Of a stretch of DNA of 64,000 bases, positions 60,501 to 64,000 are shown piece after piece. The position numbers were made by a program, and so were the translations under genes. Numbering within the stretch: position 1 is the stretch's first letter; each line of letters begins with the position of its first letter. The notes beneath the pieces are model-generated. The model searched no databases. It worked only from the letters and a program-made list of their open reading frames with translations, and had not been told where the DNA came from. The DNA comes from Flavivirga jejuensis. Its GTDB lineage: Bacteria; Bacteroidota; Bacteroidia; Flavobacteriales; Flavobacteriaceae. The stretch covers positions 186,001-250,000 of the forward strand of contig NZ_JAUOEL010000009.1 of assembly GCF_030540765.1 (NCBI RefSeq), written 5' to 3'.

Positions 60501-63500
60501 AAGAATGGGATACTTCTCAATCGCCAACTCCCAAGATTGCATGTAATTATCAATGTTTAACGCTTGATTGTAATCAAATAATAATTGTACTCGATAAGCA
60601 TCATCCTCCGCTTGACTTAGTGCGTGATAGATAAAACCTTGTTGTAGACTATTGGCTAAATAGATTGATTCCACTTGTCTTTCTTGCTGGATTTTATCCA
60701 ATAAGGATTGTGACATAGTAACCGTTTCAAAATCACTTGGGGTGTGCTTTGTTTGCCTACCTTCTAGTTGCGTATTACAGTGAAGAATCACTGCTTCTAA
60801 ATGCCTCTGAAAGTTTTTAGCAAAGGTGTCTGTTTCCTCTTTACCTAATTTTGTAGCAATGTTAAAATTGAGTTGACCATGGGTCACCATCCCATTGATA
60901 TTGATAATTGTCGTATCAATATTTGTATCATGCGTTGTTACTCCTGAGTTTTCGTCCACAACTTGCCAGTAGTCATCTTGGCTATCAAATTGTCCCAGGT
61001 AATTGAAACTAATCGCTGGTAAATTAATTAGTTCATTAGGGTAGATCGCTCCAAAGCCTATGCCTTTGTTTGGAATTGCACGTAAATTTTCCTTGATTCC
61101 TTTGATACTTAAGTCTAGATTGTCCTCCACTGAAAGTTCAACTGGATACATAGTAGTAAACCAACCTACGGTTTTACTATGATCGATCGTTTCATTTAGT
61201 TGTTCCCGACCGTGTCCTTCTAAGGTAATTACGTTCCTTGTTTTTTTGTTCCAACTTTGAAGTGTTAAACCTAATGCTGTTAAGAGTAAATCATTCACCT
61301 CGGTATGGTACGCTTTATTGGCTTGTTGCAATAAATCACCCGTAAGCTTTTGGCTAATTTCAATGTTACTAAATGCCGCTTGTTTTTCAAGAACATCGTA
61401 TGTAGGCATTGTTTTTAAAACAGGATCCCAATATGCTTTTTCTTTAGGATGGATCTCTTCGTATTTTGAGATTTCATCTACCCATTGACGGTAACTACTC
61501 GATTTATCTCCTAAAGTTTCGTTGTTATACAAAGACTGGAAGTCTTCGATTAATATTCTCCACGAAACAGCATCTACAATTAAGTGATGTAATGCAAAAT
61601 ATAAGCGAGCTGTTTTATCTGCATAGCCTTCAAGGTAGGCAACACTCCATAAAGGGCCTTTATGAATATCAAAATGACTTTGCCAGTTTGTTAATCTCTC
61701 GTTTATGACTTCTTTTGATAGATTCGTAACATTTAGTGTCTGTAGCTGGGGAACACTGGTCGTTGAGGAATACTCTTGTCTAGTAGCGCTAAAGTTAGCA
61801 CGTAAAATATCATGCTGTGCTGCCAAAGCTTCAATGATCTTTTGAAGTTTTTCTACCTCTAGTTCGGGTACTTTGACTAAAAAACTATGATTCCAATGGT
61901 TATATTCAATGATCTCTTTATTTTCTACTTTAGAAAAGAAACATTTTTGAATAGGAAGTAAATCGAATGCTCCTTCTAAGTGACCTTGTTCCGCAAGAAC
62001 CTGAACAGCATCCACATCGGAGGCTATAAACTGTGCTAATTGCTGAATCGTTCTATGATCAAAAATAGCACTAACACTACAGTTTAAACCATGTTTTCTT
62101 AGTCTTGAACTTAACTGAATACTCAAAATAGAGTCCCCTCCTATTCTAAAGAAATCATCCGATATACCTATTTTTTCAAGGTTTAAGACGGCTTGCCAAA
62201 TACCACATAATTTGATCTCTAAATCTGATGTTGGTGCAACATAACTCGCCTCATTGGTAAACTCTGGGTCTGGCAATGCCTTACGATCTAATTTTCCATT
62301 GATTGTTAAAGGGAAACTTTCAAGTGATACAAAAGCACTAGGTACCATGTATTCGGGTAATTGTGCGGACAGTGTTTTTATAATAGCTTCTGCTGTGATG
62401 GGTAACTCGGAAGTGAAATAAGCGACCAGGTATTTACTTTTATTTCTTTCTTTAGCTAGTACGCAAGCTTGTGTTATTCCATCAATAGCAACTAATGTAT
62501 TTTCAATTTCTCCCAGCTCAATTCTAAAACCTCTAATTTTAACCTGAAAATCATTTCTTCCTATGTATTCTATGTTGCCATCTGGAAGCCATCTTACCAA
62601 ATCACCTGTTTTGTATAATTTATTATAGCCCTTAGCTAGGTCATCTTCTGTAGCAAAAGGGTTGGTGATAAATTTTTCTGCACTGAGTTTTGGGCGGTTT
62701 AAATAACCTCGGGAAAGGTCTTCTGCTCCGATAAATAATTCTCCCACCACACCGATAGGTACCGCTTGAATGTTAGCGTTCAATACATAAAACTTAATGT
62801 TTTGAATGGGCTTCCCAATTGGAATCACGGCAGCATTGGGTTGTATGTCATCATAAGAACTTACATCTATTGCTACTTCTGTTGGTCCGTAGAGATTATT
62901 TAATTTTATGCTTGGAAATAAATTCTTAAAGTCATTAGCCAGTTGAATGGGCAAAGCTTCGCCACTACAAAAAATGGACTTTACAAAGGGTAACTTATTG
63001 TCATTATTATTTTTCAAATACGCAATAAAACCATTTAACATACTTGGTACAAAGTGTAGTTTAGTCACTTTTTGGCGTTTGATGATCGTATGTAAATATG
63101 CTGGTTCCTTGTGTCCGTTTACTTTTGCAAAAAGCAGTTTACTTCCCGAAATTAAGGGTAATAATAATTCCCAAACAGAGACATCAAAAACATAAGGTGT
63201 TTTTTGTAAAACGGTATCGCTTTCATTAAAATCGTATGCTTCCTTTTGCCATACCAATCTATTTACTAATAATTGATGGCTTACAACTGCTCCTTTTGGT
63301 TTTCCTGTTGTGCCTGAAGTGTAAATCACATAAGCAAGGTCTGTGGCTGTATTTTGTAAAACAAGATTATGTGATTGTTCATCCTTATAAGGTATTGTAT
63401 TTAATATTATTAGTTTTACATCACTCACTTTCTTTAGAACCTCAACCAAATGTGATTGGGTTAAAACAATAGCACTCCTGGTATCTTCTAAAATATAATT

Positions 63501-64000
63501 GATTCGATCTGAAGGATATTCAGGATCTATAGGAACATAGGCGCCTCCTGCTTTTTGAACACCTAAAATTCCGATAATCATATCCAGACTTCTATCTAAA
63601 CAAAGCGCTATTAATGTATCTGGAGTAACTGTTGTTTGAGTACGTAAATAGCGTGCTAATTGATTGGCTTTTGCATTGAGTTCTGCATACGTGAGTGTTT
63701 CTTGTTCGAATACTGCTGCAAGCTTATCTGGTGTTTTTAAAACCTGGGCTTCAAATAACTGGTAGATTGTTTTTTCTGAAGGATACCATACATCCGTACG
63801 ATTCCAATCTATTACGATTTTCTTGTGTTCGGCTCTAGTAAGTAGATTAATGTTTTTTAGTTGCTGACTTTTATCATCTACCATTTGTTCTAAAATGAGT
63901 AGATAATGATTCACCATTCTTTCGATGGTTGATTGTTCATAAAGTGCCGTTGCATAATTAAATGTCCCTTGAATCTCTTTTTTAGAGTCATCCATAAAAC
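44865..64000 (-). CDS. Multimodular nonribosomal peptide synthetase (3' part; start beyond the window)
   Basis: At least 6377 residues are visible, and the frame is open through base 64000. Order with approximate positions: end of C1 (64000-63800), A1 (63780-62280), T1 (core serine near 62125), E1 (62000-60720), C2 (60710-59330), A2 (59330-57830), T2, E2 (57560-56260), C3, A3 (54870-53290), T3, E3 (53010-51720), C4, A4 (50340-48830), T4, E4 (48550-47260), C5 (47260-45920), T5 (GGNSILGIKL, near 45740) and TE (45560-44870, GWSLGG near 45340 and CYHEN histidine). All four E domains keep HHLIVDAVSW; C2-C5 keep HHSISDG. Pocket residues predict A1 Ser (DVWHFSLIDK), A2 and A4 Ile (DGFFLGVVYK), A3 Asp or Asn (DATKIGHVGK). 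T1-T4 carry GGDS, typical before E domains. The final module has no A domain. An ATG at 63995 is internal. Confidence 0.93.
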   Translation of the reverse strand, partial: FMDDSKKEIQGTFNYATALYEQSTIERMVNHYLLILEQMVDDKSQQLKNINLLTRAEHKKIVIDWNRTDVWYPSEKTIYQLFEAQVLKTPDKLAAVFEQETLTYAELNAKANQLARYLRTQTTVTPDTLIALCLDRSLDMIIGILGVQKAGGAYVPIDPEYPSDRINYILEDTRSAIVLTQSHLVEVLKKVSDVKLIILNTIPYKDEQSHNLVLQNTATDLAYVIYTSGTTGKPKGAVVSHQLLVNRLVWQKEAYDFNESDTVLQKTPYVFDVSVWELLLPLISGSKLLFAKVNGHKEPAYLHTIIKRQKVTKLHFVPSMLNGFIAYLKNNNDNKLPFVKSIFCSGEALPIQLANDFKNLFPSIKLNNLYGPTEVAIDVSSYDDIQPNAAVIPIGKPIQNIKFYVLNANIQAVPIGVVGELFIGAEDLSRGYLNRPKLSAEKFITNPFATEDDLAKGYNKLYKTGDLVRWLPDGNIEYIGRNDFQVKIRGFRIELGEIENTLVAIDGITQACVLAKERNKSKYLVAYFTSELPITAEAIIKTLSAQLPEYMVPSAFVSLESFPLTINGKLDRKALPDPEFTNEASYVAPTSDLEIKLCGIWQAVLNLEKIGISDDFFRIGGDSILSIQLSSRLRKHGLNCSVSAIFDHRTIQQLAQFIASDVDAVQVLAEQGHLEGAFDLLPIQKCFFSKVENKEIIEYNHWNHSFLVKVPELEVEKLQKIIEALAAQHDILRANFSATRQEYSSTTSVPQLQTLNVTNLSKEVINERLTNWQSHFDIHKGPLWSVAYLEGYADKTARLYFALHHLIVDAVSWRILIEDFQSLYNNETLGDKSSSYRQWVDEISKYEEIHPKEKAYWDPVLKTMPTYDVLEKQAAFSNIEISQKLTGDLLQQANKAYHTEVNDLLLTALGLTLQSWNKKTRNVITLEGHGREQLNETIDHSKTVGWFTTMYPVELSVEDNLDLSIKGIKENLRAIPNKGIGFGAIYPNELINLPAISFNYLGQFDSQDDYWQVVDENSGVTTHDTNIDTTIININGMVTHGQLNFNIATKLGKEETDTFAKNFQRHLEAVILHCNTQLEGRQTKHTPSDFETVTMSQSLLDKIQQERQVESIYLANSLQQGFIYHALSQAEDDAYRVQLLFDYNQALNIDNYMQSWELAIEKYPILRTGFNWEEELIQIVYSTAKLNCKTIDISDLSETERKEHLINLQQEDRSIAFDLTQPCLLRLYIIKQASNHYTILKSAHHSISDGWSGPLLLNNIHNNYIELQQNRAVKVVVDTAYLEAQYFFAKHSDTVEAYWQTKKATIEQTNDLNPLLSYKQALDTVKTLEQPCDTSIEITGEQYLELKNLTKREGLPLNTLIQFAWHKLIQIYTQDTQTIVGTTVSGRAIPVSGIEASVGLFINTLPLIIDWDNNHTVLEQIQYIHQQITDLNSHSFANLASLQEEGKRLFHSLLVFENYPIPAKSENPGEDDLSPEYWYSVEKLDYPLGLTAHEDGRGLVINLQSDKTLLSEDKARYHLEKIKLILNELIVNLDKKHHSLSTLTPLEYNQIVLNWNHTDAAYPKDKSIHELFEEQVAQNPEKIAVVFDDQQLSYAELNAKANQLARYIQTQTAVKTDSLIGLCLDRNLEVIIGILAVLKAGGAYVPIDPEYPAERIQYILEDAKINLVLTQSHSVESLEKITTANLVAIDSECYKNKETNNLSVQNQVTDLAYVIYTSGTTGKPKGVMIDHLSVVNFAVENSYLDYQKVTAVAGLSSFVFDGSIFDLFVPILSGNKYVMFSKTDVTNLDSLADKFIDHGIDTVFFTTALLNSVVEHKMEILSTLTQVLFGGENSNDKHINRIKKDYPDLSLIHVYGPTETVVYATYCMLNELAYSDVSPIGKGLNNKKHYVLDPYLNVCPVGVVGELHIGGAGISRGYLNRPELTAEKFITNPFSTPQDLANGYTRLYKTGDLVRWLPDGHLEFIGRNDFQVKIRGHRIELGEVENALMEISGVKQGCILAKQGSGSKYLVAYFTSELTITEEVIIKTLSAQLPEYMVPSAFVALESFPLNINGKIDRKALPDPEFTDEASYIAPTSDLEIKLCDIWQAVLNLEKIGVSDDFFRIGGDSILSIQLSSRLRKHGLNCSVSAIFDHRTIQQLAQFIASDVDTVQILAEQGNLEGTFDLLPIQQWFFDKVEAKQLPEYNHWNQSFLVKVPELEVEKLQEIIEALAAQHDILRTNFSVTKQRYSSTTSVPQLHRLNVTNLSKEVINETLTNWQSHFDIQKGPLWCVAYLEGYADKTARLYFALHHLIVDAVSWRILIEDFQSLYNNETLGNKSSSYRQWVDEISKYEETHPKEKAYWDSVLKTMPTYDVLEKQAAFSNIEISQKLTGDLLQQANKAYHTEVNDLLLTALGLTLQSWNKKTRNVITLEGHGREQLNETIDHSKTVGWFTTMYPVQLSVQDNLGSSIKEIKESLRAIPNKGIGFGAIYPNELINLPAISFNYLGQFDSQDDYWQVVDENSGIQMHSSNANTSLININGMVTEGRLSFNIVTKLGKDETGAFAKNFQKHLEAVILHCNTQLEGKQTKHTPSDFETVTISESLLDKIQQERQVESIYLANSLQQGFIYHALSQTDDDAYRVQLLFDYNQALNIDHYIQSWELAIEKYPILRTGFNWEEELIQIVYSTAKLNCKTIDVSDLSQAEREERIINLQQEDRAIAFDLTQPCLLRLYIIKQASNHYTVLKSVHHSISDGWSEPVLLSTVHENYFELQQNRPVKVTVDTAYLEVQKYIAKQQHTIEAYWQAKKATMIQINDLNPLLSNNKALDAVKFLVKPYETIIEITGDQYLALKALTKSKGLPLNTLIQFAWHKLIQVYTQDTQTIVGTTVSGRAIPVSGIEESVGLFINTLPLIIDWDNDHTVLEQIQYIHQQITDLNSHSFANLASLQEEGKRLFHSLLVFENYPEPSSVLSEDRLTEVFKYAVQKMDYPMGIVAYEREGALIIKLKSDETLLNKEKAKNNLGKLKLILDKLIVNLNEKHHVLTTLTPVEYEKIIRDWNKTDTSYSNDKTISQLFEEQVLKTPDNIALDYEGKQLSYNELNEKSNQLAQFLRKQYKEKTNQELVADTLVALYLDSSIEMVIGMIAVLKAGGAYVPMSLSFPQERINYILNDTEAKLVLTQRHLISIVEHGNNTGLTDKSQIYLPKEKVLCIDLTEDVYVSETKNNLPKFSGSTDLAYVIYTSGTTGKPKGVMITHRSVSNYNQWIGGHECYANSRIIDCSSSFSFDATLNVLITPLCFGQQVVLCNESIKKDINLYLDHLHFQKVELIKITPSYLSMLLNHSQGNDKLEYLKCLILGGEKANKSELETFIKLNPKIDILHHYGPTETTVGITSFVDFSNKNLLDNVNSLPIGKVAINNRAYVLNTDLDVVPVGVIGELHIAGAALSRGYLNRPELSAEKFITNPFATEDDLVKGYNKLYKTGDLVRWLPDGNIEYIGRNDFQVKIRGFRIELGEIENTLVAIDGITQACVLAKEINKSKYLVAYFTSELTITEEAIIKTLSAQLPEYMVPGAFVSLESFPLTINGKLDRKALPDPEFTDEASYVAPTSDLEIKLCGIWQAVLNLEKIGISDDFFRIGGDSILSIQLSSRLRKHGLNCSVSAIFDHRTIQQLAQFIASEVDTVQVLAEQGHLEGAFDLLPIQKCFFSKVENKEIIEYNHWNHSFLVKVPELEVEKLQGIIEALAAQHDMLRANFSTNRQEYSSTISVPQLHRLNVTNLSKEAINETLTNWQSHFDIQKGPLWCVAYLEGYADQTARLYFALHHLIVDAVSWRILIEDFQSLYNNETLGDKSSSYRQWVDEISKYEETHPKEKAYWDSVLKTMPTYDVLENQEAFSNIEISKKLTGDLLQQANKAYHTEVNDLLLTALGLTLQSWNKKSTNVITLEGHGREQLNETIDHSKTVGWFTTMYPVELSVEDNLESSIKGIKESLRAIPNKGIGFGAIYPNELINLPAISFNYLGQFDSQDDYWQVVDENSGVTTHDANIDTTIININGMVTHGQLNFNIATKLGDQETDVFAKNFQRHLEAVILHCNGQLEGKQTKHTPSDFETVTMSQSLLDKIQKNRQVESIYLANSLQQGFIYHALSQAEDDAYRVQLLFDYKQTLNVDNYIQSWELAIEKYPILRTGFNWEEELIQIVYSTAKLNCKTIDISDLSQTERKERIINLQQEDRAIAFDLTEPCLLRLYIIKQASNHYTILKSAHHSISDGWSGPLLLNNIHNNYIELQQNRAVKVVVDTAYLEAQHFFAKHSDTVEAYWQTKKATIEQTNDLNSLLSYKQALDTVKTLEQPCDTSIEITGDQYVALKNLTKREGLPLNTLIQFAWHKLIQIYTQDTQTIVGTTISGRAIPVSGIENSVGLFINTLPLIIDWDNDHTVLEQIQYIHQQITDLNSHSFANLASLQEEGKRLFHSLLVFENYPIPAKSENPGADDLSPEYWYSVEKLDYPLGLTAHEDGTGLVINLQSDKTLLSEDKARYHLEKIKLILDELIVNLDKKHHSLSTLTPLEYNQIVLNWNHTDAAYPKDKSIHELFEEQVAQTPEKIAVVFEEMELSYTELNAKANQLARYIQTQTAVKTDTLIGLCLDRNLEVIIGILAVLKAGGAYVPIDPEYPAERIQYILEDAKINLVLTQSHSVASLEEITKVNLVAIDSECYKNKETNNLPVQNQVTDLAYVIYTSGTTGKPKGVMIDHLSVVNFAVENSYLDHQKVTAVAGLSSFVFDGSIFDLFVPILSGNKYVMFSKTDVTNLDSLADKFIAHGIDTVFFTTALLNSVVEHKMEILSTLTQVLFGGENSNDKHINRIKKDYPDLSLIHVYGPTETVVYATYCMLNELAYSNVSPIGKGLNNKKHYVLDRYLNVCPVGVVGELHIGGAGVSRGYLNRPELTAEKFITNPFATDDDLVKGYNKLYKTGDLVRWLPDGHLEFIGRNDFQVKIRGHRIELGEVENALMEISGVKQGCILAKQRSGSKYLVAYFTSDQTITAEVIIKTLSAQLPEYMVPGAFVVLESFPLNINGKIDRKVLPDPDFTYETNYVAPTSDLEIKLCGIWQAVLNLEKIGVSDDFFRIGGDSILSIQLSSRLRKHGLNCSVSAIFDHRTVQQLAQFIASEVDTVQILAEQGHLEGAFDLLPIQQWFFDKVENKQLPEYNHWNQSFLVKVPELEVEKLQKIIEALAAQHDILRTNFSVTKQQYSSTTSVPQLHRLNVTDLSKEVIKETLTNWQSHFDIQKGSLWSVAYLEGYANKTARLYFALHHLIVDAVSWRILIEDFQSLYNNEPLGDKSSSYRQWVDEISKYEEKYPKEKAYWDSVLKTMPTYDVLEKQAAFSNIEISQKLTGDLLQQANKAYHTEVNDLLLTALGLTLQSWNKKTRNVITLEGHGREQLNETIDHSKTVGWFTTMYPVELLVEDNLESSIKRIKESLRAIPNKGIGFGAIYPNELINLPAISFNYLGQFDSQDDYWQVVDENSGIQMHSSNANTSLININGMVTEGRLSFNIVTKLGKDETDAFAKNFHRHLEAVILHCNTQLEGKQTKHTPSDFETVTLSQSLLDKIQQERQVESIYLANSLQQGFIYHALSQTDDDAYRVQLLFDYNQVLNIDNYIQSWELAIEKYPILRTGFNWEEELIQIVYSTAKLNCKTIDISDLSQAEREERIINLQQEDRAIAFDLTQPCLLRLYIIKQASNHYTVLKSVHHSISDGWSEPVLLSTVHENYFELQQNRAVKITVDTAYLEVQKYIAKQQQVVEAYWQAKKATIIQTNDLNPLLSKKQDLNQIKLLTRRNDTTIEIEGILYSKLKMLIKTEGLPLNALVQFAWHKLIQIYTQDTQTIVGTTVSGRAIPVSGIEDSVGLFINTLPLIIDWDNDHTVLEQIQYIHEQTTNLNSYSFVNLASLQKEGKRLFHSLYKFQNYPELQTSSESDEDKLTTEFRDAVDETDYPIGVIAYEQGGKLVLRIKSDETILNVLDVGNHLEKLKLILNELVVSLNKKHKEIPFLEQDEFRQISLNQKRHIETIKTASYLAPTSHLEIKICSIWEDVLHIEKVGMIDDFFKIGGNSILGIKLVNRLNKVLIDEGIKIDIFDLFKQKCIQSLLASFPNKNSSSSLVKSLSFQESNENELFFIPPGGAGCEVYLDMANHLKNNYNSFGIDNFNFFNNQNISTLSILAKKYADELPSIKPTDTLNLCGWSLGGQLALEIGYILEQQGYLNINIYLLDTNVIDEKLAGQIAAQDEIKARKKLENLDEDSVNKIISISKTEKSIAMQPISGVLKHSKVILFKAILADRLETDSFVKDNNIGQFVENLEVINLNCYHENILEYMIAHDKYLNLLIRSQQSLIDPAIMPAFD
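45640..47260 (-). other. Terminal C-T unit without adenylation domain
   Basis: C5 (HHSISDGW at 46793-46816) is followed within about 60 residues by T5 (DDFFKIGGNSILGIKL). The end of C5 (FLEQDEFRQISLNQKR) corresponds to the usual C-A junction, and the next residues (ASYLAPTSHLEIKICSIW) match the A-T linker of the other modules (ASYVAPTSDLEIKLCGIW), with nothing between. Confidence 0.85.
47260..63780. repeat. Long module repeats in the NRPS gene
   Basis: The A-domain core TSGTTGKPKG region recurs near 63305, 58838, 54320 and 49845, a period of about 4.5 kb. Similarity is highest between units two modules (about 9 kb) apart: E1/E3, E2/E4, C2/C4, C3/C5 and A2/A4. This is coding repetition within one gene. 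Confidence 0.85.

Noticed and set aside
47794-62000. Plus-strand open frames that recur opposite the NRPS gene (for example near 47794, 52415, 56788 and 61466)
   Set aside because: They recur because they lie opposite the repeated E domains; none has its own start signals or family resemblance.

Overview
The window is AT-rich DNA from a member of the Bacteroidota, most likely a marine Flavobacteriaceae species. The evidence is SusC/SusD proteins, a 287-residue primary sigma factor without region 1.1, promoters of the TAnnTTTG type, type IX secretion sorting domains, a hybrid two-component regulator, a PafA phosphatase and an AccD without zinc-finger cysteines. No rRNA, tRNA or CRISPR array was seen.

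Layout. Positions 1-6975 hold housekeeping genes: the 3' part of a BamA/TamA-like outer-membrane gene, class II fructose-bisphosphate aldolase, accD, rpsO and pnp, with clear terminators after the aldolase, rpsO and pnp genes. Positions 7415-23302 are a polysaccharide utilisation locus (PUL): two paralogous unidentified lipoproteins, a small T9SS-sorted binding protein, SusD and SusC on the minus strand, then a divergent hybrid two-component regulator and a GH29 alpha-L-fucosidase. A YHYH lipoprotein and a membrane-anchored partner follow. Positions 25596-30892 return to core or small genes: rpoD, a BLUF photoreceptor, rpe, a CBS protein, a TetR regulator with its own operator, a PNPOx-like flavoprotein and an MtfA-like peptidase. 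The PUL therefore seems to sit between pnp and rpoD. Two copies of a 160-bp inverted-repeat element lie in this half, one fused to the 3' end of the BLUF gene.

Positions 31399-41348 carry two very large paralogous secreted alginate lyases. Each has a PL7 domain at both ends, separated by alternating Big2 and F5/8-type C (discoidin-like) repeats: 4+3 in one and 6+5 in the other. Both have the same ATTGGT..ACCAAT operator in front of them, suggesting control by one FadR/GntR-type regulator. An IS1182-type transposase remnant and pafA follow.

Positions 43804-64000 (minus strand) hold an APH-fold kinase gene and, upstream of it, at least 19 kb of one nonribosomal peptide synthetase (NRPS) gene that runs off the right edge. 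The visible order is (C)-A-T-E, C-A-T-E, C-A-T-E, C-A-T-E, C-T-TE. Binding-pocket residues read by eye predict Ser, Ile, Asp (or Asn), Ile, each followed by an epimerase, so an all-D tetrapeptide segment. The last module lacks an adenylation domain, and its linkers look as though that domain had been cut out. The modules look like a duplicated two-module block in which one adenylation core was later exchanged. This NRPS, together with the double-headed alginate lyases, is the most unusual content of the window.
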